DNA of 64,000 nucleotides from Thalassia testudinum (Eukaryota; Streptophyta; Magnoliopsida; Alismatales; Hydrocharitaceae), in assembly GCA_037157565.1 (NCBI GenBank), contig JAZHRO010000062.1, forward strand, positions 7,750,001 to 7,814,000, given 5' to 3'. The first letter of the stretch is position 1; each line of letters begins with the position of its first letter. The position numbers and the translations under genes are program-made. This document shows positions 20,944-32,490 of this stretch, one piece after another. The notes beneath the pieces were generated by a model, which worked only from the letters and a program-made list of their open reading frames with translations, was not told the origin of the DNA and searched no databases.

Positions 20944-23691
20944 TGATGATAACGTCATCATCAGCCATATCTAGCTTTATTTAGTCATATTCCATCGTTA
21001 AATGCTCCTACATAACCGCCAGAGAGACGTAATTCACTGCAATTCCATTCTGAAAGAATAACAAGAAAACAGAGGTAAAACTACAATTTTAACAGCATAT
21101 CTTAATTGCAGAATAATCACAGGTTTTCTCAGTGGTTAATTAAAGGTCAAATGGTCTTAAATGTCTAACAAGAGGGTCTGTGCAGACAGACATGGGTTTT
21201 CACGCATTTTAGGAATTAAATGACATCTGAAATCCCAAAAATAGATCCACTTAATTTACTGAGGTTCTGGTAAAGATAAAATTCATCTAAACCCTCTAAA
21301 ATTCATAAAAAAATATTCTCTAGGGTTTGGCATCCTTGAATTCACCATAAGAACATATTTTGATCTAAAACAGAGTCATAGATAGATCTATGCCCTAATT
21401 TAGGTTTTTGCATAAATTACCTAGTCAAATGAAATCAAAACCAAAATCTGACTTCACCATCAGATTTCTTGGGTCAAAATTAGGTTTGTATCAAAATTTG
21501 GACCCAGTCTGAGATCATTTCTACCTAGTTTGCATTTTAGTCCAAGTATGATTCTTAATCTCACAAATAACCTCTCAGCTTTTGAATTTATTACAAAAAG
21601 CCCTCTATATTTGTCATCTTCTTCTTCAAACAAGTCTCTGCCGCCCTAGAATCCTAATCTTACAACTCCGACGAGCTTCATTTGGCATGATCTCTCTGAT
21701 TTCTTGACGAATCCTTCTCAGATTTGAAAGGGGAATTCATCAAGAAACTAGCTTCCTTTTTAGCTAGATCCAAAGCCCCAAAAATCGCCCAAATCCTCAT
21801 GCGAATCCTTCAAAGGAGTTGATTTCCAACTCCGGCAAGCCTTCCAAGTTTAGGAAGCTTGCTCCCCAAGTTCTAACCGCTCTCTGGGACCTATAAAAGA
21901 AACCTCGGTGCCAGGCCGTGCTTTCCAAGCATGATTCATATCTTGAAACCCCCCCTTCCTCTCTCCGCTCTGGCCGAGAATCTCCACAAGCTCCGGTGAC
22001 TCCTCTTGATCTACCTCGTCGTCCGTCCGCAATACCAGCGGCCGGATTTCCTTCCTCTCTCTCGTCCGCTCTTGGTTGTACCAACAAGAGCCTCCTTCCC
22101 ATCATCGTCACTGCTTCTACCTCTCCGGAGCCTTCATCTTCTCCAAAGCTGGCGTACCCCCGGTAAGGAGAATCCTCCTCTTCCATCTAATTAGCTTAGG
22201 TTAGATTAGTTTCTCTCCACTTTTAGGTTAGATTCCCTCTTCTTATCCCCATTTCAACCCCTCGACACATGCTATCACCCTTATCTTCCCTATCTCTGGC
22301 AATCCCTCCAGCGAGGTACTCCCATTGCTACATCGCTCCATACGCCTTGCCATCCATCCCACAACCTTTGCCATGACTCCACCAATCAAACTCCTTTCCT
22401 ATTTCGCTCCACCGCTCACCCAAACATGCCCCCGAACAACCCATCGTTCCCTGCCCAACTCCTTCATTGTCTGGTCACCACACATGTCCATCCACCACAC
22501 AACCACTGCCAATGCACTGCACACCCTCTAGTGATACTTGTGAACTTGTTTAATTGGGCTGAGAGGCCGTGCTCCTCTTTTCAAGTGTTTGTTGTTTCTC
22601 CGTTGTTGCCACCATCAATGCTGCCTTGTTCTTTAAGCTCTAAGCCACAAAAGCTCCAGGCGTAGGCACCAGATCATGCGAAATCAACCCAGGGGTCCGC
22701 CTAGGCTATTAATTAGAGGAGACCACCTCCTCTTGACCTTCAATTAGAAGGGCAACCCTGCTGCTAGCCACACGAAGAAAGCATGGAACTTTAGCATCAC
22801 ATCGTTTACTGAAGAGCGTCCGCAGTGCAATAAAAGGAAAAAGTGTCAGCGGCTTATCACCTCGACACACAAGGGTTGAGGTCCCCTACACGCACCCCTT
22901 CACCTATCTCGCCTGTGACACCACTACGCGAGCCTGGCTCCAACCCATTTACTCGCCAATGCCCACGAACACCTCGGTTGCTACCCTACGCTGGCAGCCC
23001 TGGTCCTGGGTGTGCTCTAGACCAATTACCCGATAACCCGATACTCTTCATGGCCCTAGGAGGGTGTGAAAGAGGAGAACCCAGAGAGAGGAAAGAAGAG
23101 AGCATGCGGGGTTAAGGGGGGTTTTGCTTTGTGATGTATTGGCTAACACTTAGCCAAAAATCGAAGGTGTCCCTCTGTGCATGAAGAAGAAAGGCCAAGG
23201 CAAGGAAGAAAGAAGAGGAGAAGAAAGACAGAATGAGCAGAGTAAGAAGAAGAAAGACAGAAGAAGAGAAGAGGAAGAAGTAGTATAGTGTCCTCTTGGC
23301 ACAGTATTAAGGCTGACTTAAGCCATCTGATTGAGTGCACTATGCACTAAAGTTTGCATGGTTGATACTATTCATTTATTTAGATGATTAAGTAATTATT
23401 ATATGTGTATCTAAGCTAATAATTGGTGATTCAAATCACCATTATTTTGTCTTAGATGACTTTTTGCCTCATTAGATTCTTGATATACTCATGTGCTACA
23501 TTGCATATTAGATTTTGAGTAATTCCTTGTGCTCATTTATATTATTTATTGAGATTAGCGATTGAATTCAATATTTGCTCCCAGTGAACGACCTCGGACA
23601 TCATTCGAGTATAAATTTTATCCGTTTTAAGCGATTTTGTCCTATACTATGATGCATCTCTTAAACAACAATGAATTCATGCACTAAAACA
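20944..23691 (+). repeat. LTR of gypsy C (family 4)
   Basis: TG at 20944 and CA at 23691 bound 2748 bp directly followed by a primer binding site. The start TGATGATAACG is an imperfect-loop hairpin with TCATCATCA. The TATA box is TATAAAAG at 21892-21899. The middle is CT-rich and GC-rich, with a purine-rich run at 23180-23285. Solo LTR J (52002-54695) is a second copy. ORFs of 60-130 codons on both strands are not shared with J and are not called. Confidence 0.88.
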
Positions 23692-23694
23692 TTT

Positions 23695-23712
23695 TGGCAC
23701 CGTTGCCGGGGA
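23695..23712 (+). other. Primer binding site of gypsy C
   Basis: TGGCACCGTTGCCGGGGA lies three bases after the LTR end and differs by one base from the gypsy F site complementary to tRNA-Asp. It shows that the LTR is a 5' LTR on the plus strand. Confidence 0.85.
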
Positions 23713-24140
23713 GCAAAGTGCAATTCACCGCCATTCTCTTGCTATATTTTTATATTTGAGCACTAACTTGCCCTATTTTGTTTGTTGTGATTTTGCAAGG
23801 TTCTTCACGAGATCTTCCGCACAAATAAACCGCTCTAGGGCTAGTAACTTCTCTATTCTTCCCTAATCAACCTTTCAATCTTGGGAAGACAAAAAAAGAA
23901 AATAATCAATTAAGAATCATGTGCCCTATTTTTCATAGTAATTATCATTTAAAGGGCAAGTTTCCTGAATTGCGAAAATTTTTTCAAATCTAATTGAAGA
24001 TTGAGATGATTTTCTTTAGAATTCCCTATCCCAAATTTCTTGTGCCTATTAGGGATCACTCTTAATTTTTGATCATCTTGAACTACTCACCTTCTTGTTT
24101 GAGTCCAAGGTGTACATGTTGAGATCAAATCAATGCAGAA

Positions 24141-25160
24141 TACATTTTTTTTTCTTCTTTTCTAATTTTTTTAGGACTTTTGGAGTTTGAGAGTTTCGGG
24201 ATAACATTTTATGGCTACCCAACCTGCCCAAGATTCAAAGAGGACTCTAAGTGCTAAGCATCTTGTGAAAAGAGTGAAAGACTCTCTAGGTGATTGTTAA
24301 AATGGACTTTGGGTTTCTGCGACCCTAGGTGACCTTGGCTAAAGGTTTATCTTTTCAAACAGTAGCTTTCTCCCTACTTTTATTTACGAGGTCAACACAA
24401 GAGCGAACCCAGTGTATATCTCCCCGATTTATTCTACTTCCCCGCTTCTTGCTTATGTGTTTTGGGAATTATTGTGCATTTTTGTGAGTTGGGCTTTGGA
24501 CAACCGACCAATGGGCTGCTATCCATGGCAACTTGCCAGCCATACTTGTGCAAGGAAGTGTGGTTTTATTTATTTTTTTTTATTTTCTCCTTTTTTTTCT
24601 CTTTTTTTTCTTTTTGCTTTTTCCTAAGTAGGTGGCTTCCCTGATCTAAGATTTACCGGAAGGTAGTATAAAGAAAATGGTCATGTGGCTGGGCTCTGGA
24701 TAACTGGCCAATGAGTTGTTACCACCGACAACTTGCTAGCCATACCACCCTAGACGGTTCATTAGCTACCCAATTTCTAAAGAAACCACTGAAAAGTCAG
24801 TTAGTGCAAACAGTGTGTAGATGCTTAGGCTTAAAGTCCTCTCAAACTAGAGGGCAGGTTGATAAGTCATATACTTATCATCCCAATTTATTGACCAATT
24901 TAAAATAGAATTACTTGGTGAGGACTCGAGACTAAGTCCACATTCAAGTGGACACCCGAGCTAATTATGCCCGAAGACCTGAAGAGTCTAAGTGTTTTGG
25001 TCCTCTCGTATCATTTCCTAAAGTTAATAACACCTAATGCCTAAGTTCTCTTCTCTTAATTCTATTTTTTTAATAAAATAATAGGAAATTACTGTTACGG
25101 CAGGCAAAAAGATTATTTCACAAGATATCCACCCCCCCATGCTTAGCTAATGCAATGTCC
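24141..25160 (-). other. Gypsy D 3' noncoding block
   Basis: It aligns with A and B blocks from the T-rich run (24144-24180) onward. Hairpin copies are at 24500-24519 (two mismatches) and 24700-24719 (one wobble), and the TGATAAGT/ACTTATCA hairpin at 24860-24880 is intact with one loop change. The second G-rich tract is at about 25133-25143. No ORF is supported. 25161-25540 holds only a decayed linker. Confidence 0.6.
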
Positions 25161-25542
25161 TCATTATTCAAATGAAAGCATGCAGGAGAGTAGAAATGGA
25201 AGAATAGCACCTAGTTTCCTTGAGATTTTGGTCAAGTCGAAATAGTTTTTACACATGTTGAGTTTAGTGCCTTCAGCTAGGCGAGGTCCTCAATCAAAAA
25301 TAACTAACATTGAGGCTGTAATAACACAATTTCCGGGCCCCTAGATTTGGGTCCCGGAGAGTAAAAATGGGCTTGCCGAAGAGATGATCAATGAAAGTGG
25401 CAAGCTGGTGGTGCAGGAAGAGCCCAAATGGTCTCCAATAGGAGTTTTGTTGATTTAGTATAGAGGAGGTGCAGGTTGATATAGGATTTGTGCAATGGTT
25501 GGGTGAAAAAGGATGGTGAGGGTTTGGTGATGAGTTGGGGGT

Positions 25543-26427
25543 TTATGGGTACTCTATAATATCTAACATTTCAAGAGTTTCTCCCCAAAGTTCATCTTCA
25601 CCCTCACAATTTGGGTGCTTAATCCAACCGTCTTGATCTTCATGATTCCCACCCAAATGTTGAACCTCAAACTCTAAAAATTTAGGATGACATTGTTGGG
25701 TTTTAACTTGATCATTTGAATCATCCAACAAATTTCCAAATTCATAAATATCTTCCTCATCTCAAGTTGCCATAGTTTGTTACATGTGTTTATTGTCCTC
25801 AATTATCCCTGCAACCGTGTGATTTTCTACCTGAGTTTAGGTTGAGTTGGCCCTTAAAAGATTGTCTAAGGTATGTATGGCTATTACCTCCTCTATTTTG
25901 CCAAGCTCCTCCATCAAACCGCACTTAATTTTATCCTTCTTTGAGACCTCAAAAATATTAAATCGATTCATTTTATTCCCAGAGGCCATTTCTATATTTC
26001 CTGATTCACAATCAATCCTTGCCTTGGCGGTAGCCAAGAAAGGTCTTCCCAAAATAATCAGGGTGTGGTTGAGTTGTTTTGGTGCTTCCATGTCCAGGAC
26101 CATAAAATCAGCAAGGTAATGCAAATCATTAACCTTGACTAAAACATCCTCCAAAATACTCCTTGGTTTTGTAATGAATCTATTGGCTAATTGCAAGGTT
26201 ATGTCAGTGTGTTTCAGTTAGCTTGGACCTAATTCCATGTGTAGTGATGTGGGGATCACATTAATGAAAGTGCCCAAGTCGAGAAGGGCCCAATCAGAAG
26301 TGATGTTTCCTATTGTGCAGGAAATCAGCGGGGCTCTCGGGTCCTGCTTCTTAGGAGGTAGTTTGTTTAAGATCAGTGTGCTTGTGTTATCAGACAAGAC
26401 TACTCTCCTAATGTTTTCAAATTTCAC
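25543..26427 (-). pseudogene. Gypsy D aspartic protease remnant with acidic tail
   Basis: Retrotransposon protease cuts the polyprotein. The minus frame is continuous from 26427 to 25543 with stops at 26218 and 25837 and others between 25837 and 25731. It contains NKLPPKKQDPRAPLISCTIG, the active-site block ALLDLGTFINVIP, then LVKVNDLHYLADFMVLDME and the second-lobe block IILGRPFLATAKARIDC. The DLG in place of DTG or DSG is usual in Athila-type elements. After the protease comes a tail of about 100 residues rich in Asp, Glu and Asn and then a stop, with no RT linker. Gypsy F has the same PR-then-acidic-tail layout. Upstream (26428-26788) traces of gag linker are too decayed to read. Confidence 0.85.
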
Positions 26428-26788
26428 TCTATGCTTTGCTTTATATGAATTCAGTAAACCTATTGCTTAGGCGGGGATTGATTCGATAGCTGCAAGGAGT
26501 AAAATGATTATCAACTTGAAAGCCTGAAGTAAGGACATCCTTTCCTCCAATTTCTCCTTCGACTTTTTCTGTTTGCCCATACAACAACATACTCCCAAAT
26601 CAGACTCTGATGTTTTGTTGATCACATTCTTAGTTGGGAGTCTAGAATTCTTACTACAGGGCCTAATGGTATTGCCATGGGTTTGGGTGGGTCAGTTGTG
26701 TCTACTACCACTCCTTATGGTGATGGTATTTGCCATGGCAAAATGCTGTTGGTTAGTGCTTTGGGGAGGGTTAGGCAAAATGATCAAT

Positions 26789-26805
26789 CCTCAGCAATGA
26801 TGCCA
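26789..26805 (-). other. Primer binding site of gypsy D
   Basis: The minus strand reads TGGCATCATTGCTGAGG, a weak match to tRNA-Asp with several changes, next to LTR start 26812. It sets the minus direction. Confidence 0.7.
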
Positions 26806-26811
26806 AAATGA

Positions 26812-28500
26812 TGAACGTGTTCGCGTGGTAGGAATCGGGGTTTGGAGGAACCTGTCATCATAGTCTCAAAACTCGTTATCAAATACAATTTCACCAAAAC
26901 TCCAAGGGAGTCCCGGTTCGAACACAGGGAGACGATGTTTACTTTGTTTGAAAATCGTGCTTCATTTTGTTTCTTTTTGGTGTTTTGATATATATAAATA
27001 TATTTGTTTTTATAAAGGACGCAAATAAGATGGATCACAATATGGATGGAATCAAATATGATATATTGCACAAATGTCTATTACAATAATCTACGAAAGC
27101 ATAAAAGAGAGAGAAGTGAGAAGGAATCACCTGAATTGGCTGCTCGGCAAGTTGACGATGCCTGGCGGAAGCTTGGACAAAGGAGTTGAGGAGCAGGACG
27201 ATGGAGGTGAGATACAGGAGGACGTCGGGTAGAGGAATGCTTCACCAAGGCTCTGGAATGGAGGTGAGGAGGCAGAGGCGATCTACTACCAGAATGGAGG
27301 TGGGAGGATGGCTCCAAGGCAACCTATGAAGGTGATGGGATGAGGGACGAATATTTTGTGGGATAAAGGAATGCTACACTAATAGGAGGCCTTCAGAGCT
27401 TGAGAGTAAGCTCTAATGGAGATTTGGTAGGCTACTAGAGCTTAGGAGTAAGTGGGAGTAGAGTAGGTAGAGATGAAGAGGAATGGGGGGTGTAGGGGTG
27501 TTTATATAGTGGTGGAATAGAGGTGGTTTGGGCACATGGGCCATTAGTGACATTTAAGACGATGCTAAAGCATTCATGTACCTTGGTCGGCACTTGGAAG
27601 GTTGGCTACAGCTGGTGTAGGGTGCAGCAATCGTCGGCAGTTGGATCAGGCGTGGATGACTGTGATCGTGAGAGGAGAACGTGCTCGCTCGCATTTGAAA
27701 TCCACACCGCTAGCATGTGTGTTGGTAGCTGTCGAATGATGCATTGCATGGTGGAGACTCTCCCACAGATCGCACATGCCTTGATTTGAATTGCGCACCT
27801 CACGCCCTTGCGGAGATTTGATGATTGACAGCGCATCTGCTCAACTTAAATGAGCATGTTTGATTATGTGCGTGCCATCTGGTGTGCATCCTCGCATCGG
27901 TGGGTGGCGTCAAATCGTGCATGGAGAATCTTGACAGCTCAATCAAGATCGAGCAGTCTCATTTCAGCTGACGCTGTAGCGAGCGTGGGAATTGCAACTC
28001 GAACTCACGCTCACGGTTTGCAAGCGCTTATCTTCACCGTTGCACCAAAGCTACGCTTTGTCGAGTGGAGGGTGGTGCAACCGCGCTTGCCTTCACCGTT
28101 GGATGAAGATCCAATGATTGAGGTGAGTCCTTGCTTGAGGCCGCGCGCTATGGCTCATGTGGGGGGTGGCCTGGATGGTGCCACGTGGTGCCATCTAGGC
28201 CATCCATCTTCATCTTCTTGTAGAGGGTGCTACGGAGCTCTGATTGGGGTAATTTTCGCGCTGACGGACTGCGATCATCACTTCGGATTCATCCGTATGG
28301 TCGGATTCTTCATCTGAAGCCCATAAAAATGTCTCACTTCCTCCTGGCCATGTAAAATGGAAGAATTAATGTACATAATACACAACTATCCTAAATGCCA
28401 TGCAATGGATGTTATGCAGTATTTATAACATGATATGCAATGCTAAGCCTAGAAACTATCATAAATAAGCATTTTATCATTAATTCATGTGTGTTTATCA
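26812..28500 (-). repeat. 5' LTR of gypsy D (family 1)
   Basis: 1689 bp from TG (26812) to CA (28500). It shares blocks with the B LTRs but is more divergent. The minus-strand TATA box CTATATAAAC is near 27500-27510. The tRNA-like module is at 27990-28050, the TTGGAT/ATCCAA inverted repeat at 28099-28114 and the palindromic GGTGCCACGTGGTGCC near 28174-28190. Right flank TCGGT belongs to gypsy E. Confidence 0.85.
27990..28050 (-). other. tRNA-like module in gypsy D LTR
   Basis: The minus strand has TTTGGTGCAACGGTGAAG (28032-28050), of tRNA box A type, and GTGAGTTCGAGTT (27996-28008) of box B type, in tRNA-like spacing. Solo LTR M has the same version at 58868-58910. Confidence 0.62.
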
Positions 28501-29436
28501 TCGGTCATGATTTCGAAAGGGTGATCCCAATTAGGAGGTTGTAAGATGGGTGATTGTGTAATAGCCTCCTTCAGCTGATTGAAAGCCTTTAAGCAATTTG
28601 AAAGGAAATCAAAGGATTGATCTTTTACTAGCAAGTTGCTTAAGGGCCTCACCACCTTAGAAAAGTCCTTAACAAATCGACGGTAAAATCCCACATGTCT
28701 GAGAAATAATCTTACTTGCTTAACCATCGAAGGTGGCAATAGTTTGATTGTAGTGTCCACCTTGGCTTTATCCACTTCGATTCCTTTTCAAACACAACAT
28801 GGCCAAGGACTATGCCCTCCTTGACCATGAAGTGACTCTTTTCCCAAGATAGAACAAGCTTCACCTCGATGCATTTTTGTAAAGTCTTTTCAATATTGAT
28901 CAGACATGATTCAGAAGAGTCCCCGAACACCGAAAAATCATCCATAAAGATTTCCATGAAATCACCCACCATGTCAGAGAAGATTGCAAACATGCACCTT
29001 TGAAAGGTCACTAGTGCATTGCATAATCCAAAAAGCATTCTACGAAAGGCAAATGTTCTATAGGGACATGTGAAGGTGGTTTTCTCTTAATCCTTGAGGT
29101 GGGTAGCTACTTGATTGTAGCCAGAATAGCCATCCAAGAAATAGAAGAATTGTTGGCTGGCTAGTCTTTCCAGGATTTGATTAATGAAGGGAAGTGGAAA
29201 GTGGTCTTTCTTGTTGCACTATTCAGCTTCCTATTGTCAATACAGACTCTCCAAGAGGAAGCTGTGAGGGTTGGAATCAATTCCCCATTATCATTAGTAA
29301 TCACAGTCAGCCCAGCTTTCTTATGAACCACTTGTACAGAATTGATCCATGAGCTGTCAAAGATTGGGTAGATTATTCCCGCGTCTAACCACTTGATTAT
29401 TTCCTTTTTCACTACCTCTTGCATGTTAGGATTCAA
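28501..29436 (-). pseudogene. Gypsy E reverse transcriptase and start of RNase H
   Basis: The minus strand starts with LNPNMQEVVKKEIIKWLDAG and WRVCIDNRKLNSATRK (29436-29220). A shift follows, then FLDGYSGYNQVATHL with the first palm Asp, TFTCPYRTFAFRRM, FGLCNALVTFQRCMFAIFS and FMDDFSVFGDS (FMDDF at 28934-28948). After another shift come HVGFYRRFVKDFSKVVRPLSN and PILQPPNWDHPFEIMTDD, the RNase H start. It breaks off at the gypsy D LTR end. Catalytic residues survive, but at least three frame changes and several stops remain. The RT frame is continuous with the protease frame, separated by one TGA at 29437. Confidence 0.9.
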
Positions 29437-30330
29437 TCATCTTTGCATTTCCCGGGAGGGTCTCAATCCATCCTCATTATAGATTCTGTGGGTGCAGTAA
29501 GTGGGACTAATTACCTTCAGATCATCCAATGTCCAACAAATTGCTCTATTGTTTCTTCCCAAAACTTGAATCAATTGAGTTTCCTGAGTTTGGGTTAGAT
29601 GAGAGCTAATGATTAATGGGTAAGTCTGATCAGATCTCAAGAAAACATATTTTAGATGATCTGGAAGAGCTTTAAGCTCAGGTTTGGGTCCTTGGGATAA
29701 AGGGTCCAGTGGTGGATCACAGTTACCCTCAAGTGGTCTTGGAATCAAGTCAGTGATTGGTGGGTTGACCTCTTGATTGGTTTGGGTGTCAAGGCCTGTA
29801 GGATCATATTGGGTTATTCCTAATTCCATACAATATTCAACAGTATGTTCCTCAGAATCTTCTATCATTCCATAATCCTCAAATTGTTTGATGGCCTTAA
29901 AGATGTTAATCTTTGTTTTCATATCCACGAATTTGATTTCCATACTGCCAAATTCACAGTCAATATTTGCCTTGGTAGTAGCTAAAAATGGTCTTCCTAG
30001 AATTATTGGCATGCTCTTCAAGTTCTCTAGTAACTCCATGTCAAGGACTAGGAAATCCACAGGAAAATAACAATCATAGACCTTGATAATTATATCCTTA
30101 ACAATCCCTCGTGGTGTGGTCACAGAACGATCAGCCAATTGTAACATGACCTTAGTAGGTTTTAGCTCTCCAAAGTTAAATTTTTCCTATAACATAGTGG
30201 GGATCAACTTTATAGAGGCACCTAAATCTAACAAAGCCCTATCAAAAGTAGTATCTCCAATAACACATGAGATCAGAGGAACTCCTGGATCTTCCTATTT
30301 TCAAGGTAGGTTTCTAAGGATAACTGCACT
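29437..30330 (-). pseudogene. Gypsy E aspartic protease and PR-RT linker
   Basis: An upstream frame has DPGVPLISCVIG and ALLDLGASIKLIP, the protease active site (about 30220-30240). A 237-codon open stretch (30147-29437) then carries LADRSVTTPRGIVKDIIIKV, FPVDFLVLDME, the second-lobe block IILGRPFLATTKANIDCEFG, a Pro/Asp-rich spacer and the Athila-like linker KPELKALPDHLKYVFLRSDQ, then WTLDDLKVISPTYCTHRIY. A single TGA (29437-29439) separates it from RT in the same frame; loss of CpG in an Arg codon is the likeliest cause. It is the longest unbroken coding stretch among the gypsy elements here. Confidence 0.88.
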
Positions 30331-30485
30331 AGCTTATTTGGATAACACTACCTTTTTAGCTGATTTGGCCTGGTGTTTAGGTGTGCACATTTCTTTTAAA
30401 AATTTTGCACAGGTTGGGATATTCTCAATAGCCTCAAGGAGTGGTTTGTTCACCTAGACTTGTTTAAAAATATCAAGCCACTCCT

Positions 30486-32490
30486 TCAATGGATTTGTTT
30501 TCTTTTTCTAGGTTTGTTTAAGGCTTCAGGAAAGGGAGCTTGAGAGAAATCATGAGTGTTTGGGTCCTGATCTTTGTCTTCTTGATCTCCTAGGTCAAAT
30601 TTGAGCTCCTCAAGATCTTTTCTAGGTTTAGATTTAGAGGGGTAAGGATCTTGGATCTGTCTCCCACTTCTCAAGGTTACCACACCAGCAAAGGCGTTAG
30701 GGCTAGAAGGTTGAGGTAGGTTCTGCAAAATAGGTGGAGCCTAATTAGGGTTAGCAAAACCAGGTGGGTGCTGGGGAGCAAGTTGAACTATATGTGCCTG
30801 TTGCACCTGTGTGTTTTGCTGGTTAACCCTATTGAAGTTTCTTGGGTTTGGGACGAGTTGGGATGGAAGCATTCTGTGTTGTTTAGCATCAACTAGTTGG
30901 TCTAGTCATCCCATCAATTCTATCCTCAATTGATTTATTTCTTCCTTATGTCTCATATTCATTTCTTTCATTTCTTTGAGGAATAGACTCAGATCAGAGG
31001 GCTGGTTTTCCTGAGTAAGTTGTGGTCTATATGTCTGTGGTTGTGTACCTACTGGGTTGCCTGTAAGTGTTTGGCTTAGTCAAGTTAGGACCTTGGGCGG
31101 GTTTCTAACTTGACCAAGCAAAGTTAGGATGGTTACACCATCCAGGGTTGTAAGTGTTTGAATATGGCTCATTTCTAGTGTAACCCTGGAGTGCATTCAC
31201 ATCCTCAAGATAACTAGGCCTCGAGATGCCTAATACAGAATTCAAGGGCATCAAGGTCCCTCCTTGGTACCCATAAAGAGATGGGTCCAAGCACAGTTGG
31301 CTCATAGGTGGAGCCATGGTTAGGTCATTGAGGTTGTGCACTAATTCCTGACCTAGGGGGTTGGGGAGCAGACTATAGGTTAACATAGGCACTCCTTAGG
31401 TAGGCATAGGATTTACTTTAGATTATGTACCTAAGGAACTCCAGCCCTTTAGAAGATTATCCAGTTTCTTATCCAAACATTCCACATTCTTTCCCATGAG
31501 TTCCACCTTGTCTAATTGTTGTGCAATTAATTCTAAATCAATCGAGTGTGAATTATCACTAACTTCATAAACTCTACTTTTTGGTTGATTAGCTCTGTTA
31601 AAGGTCGACATTGAGGCATTGTTGATGGAATTTTCGCTCATATTATCAAATAATTGAAAGGCTCCCTCAACGTCTCTACTTAGGAAATTGCCCCCACATG
31701 CCGCATCAACAAAATTCTTTAGATTATCACTCAACCCATAATAGAAAATATGGGCCAAATGCCACTTTGGAATCCCATGATGAGGGTATTTCCTAGTTAA
31801 ATTGTTAAACCTCTCCCAAGACTCATGTGGTTGTTCCCCAGGGTTCTGCTTAAAGGTTGTAATGGCACATCTAAGGGCATTGGTTTTTCCTATGGGAAAG
31901 AATTTCTTCAGGAATGTGCTTCTCAGATATTCCTAGGTTAGGATTGGTCTACCAATAGTCCTCAACCAATGAGAAGCTCTACTTTTTAAGGAGAATGGAA
32001 ACATTTTCATCATCAAGGTACCCTCATTCATGTTCCTAGTGACAAAGGTCCTTCCTATGTGTAGATGTTCTTCAAGGTTGTGGAAGGGGTCATCAGAATC
32101 GCAAACATAGAAGTGGGGAATCAGATTGATAATCTAAGGTTTGAGTTCAAAATCTTCCCCATCCTAAGGTACTCTGACGAAGGGTTCAGGTTGGGCATTA
32201 GGAGGGTTGTAAAAGTCACGGAGAGGCTAGTCAACTCTCCTAGTTTGGAGTCGAGTGATCACTTGCATGATGACCTGCATCTACCTGTCATGGTGATGGC
32301 CTTACTTAGTGATCAGCCTCTGTAAGAGGGTCATTGGATTCATATTTTGTTCTTCCTCTTAGATCTCATCTTCCTCGTGGTGACTAGCCATGATAGAGGG
32401 TTCAGACTCAGATTATGGATAAATAGGTCTTCTAGGATTTCTTTCTAATGGTGGTAGCAAATCAGAATTTTGAGATCTTCTACCTTGCAT
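30486..32490 (-). pseudogene. Gypsy E gag remnant (Retrotrans_gag type)
   Basis: Gag forms the particle. The minus strand from about 32489 gives an acidic N-terminus, the capsid-like block (about 32130-31680) with SRASHWLRTI, LRSTFLKKFFPIGKTNALR, PHESWERFNNLTRKYPHHG and HIFYYGLSDNLKNFVDAACG, then a helical part (LELIAQQLDKVELMGKNVE). A separate frame (31392-31105) carries PSYLEDVNALQGYTRNEPY and NTYNPGWCNHPNFAWS. After a degraded Gln-rich stretch, GVVTLRSGRQIQDPY (about 30680) gives the TLRSG box seen in Athila polyproteins. Many stops. No CCHC knuckle was found, as is usual for this lineage. Confidence 0.85.

Larger units (their letters stand above)
20944..24140 (+). mobile_element. Gypsy C: 5' LTR plus leader, truncated
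   Basis: The 5' LTR (20944-23691), a tRNA-Asp-type primer binding site TGGCACCGTTGCCGGGGA (23695-23712) and about 430 bases of leader remain. At about 24141 the sequence switches to minus-strand gypsy D 3' noncoding DNA. Coding region and 3' LTR are missing. Left flank for a target duplication is CTATG (20939-20943), with no partner in the window. Confidence 0.82.
24141..28500 (-). mobile_element. Gypsy D: protease-only element, 3' LTR missing
   Basis: On the minus strand: complete family 1 5' LTR (26812-28500), primer binding site (26789-26805), a decayed gag region, a protease ORF with acidic tail (26427-25543), then directly the 3' noncoding block to 24141. There is no room for RT, RNase H or integrase, so it is non-autonomous. 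The polypurine tract and 3' LTR are lost at the 24141 join. The right end abuts gypsy E at 28501, within E's RNase H. Confidence 0.8.

Noticed and set aside
21797..23115. ORFs of 60-129 codons on both strands in the gypsy C LTR
   Set aside because: They overlap each other, have skewed low-complexity composition and are not kept in the related solo LTR J, so I treat them as chance ORFs in GC-rich LTR DNA.
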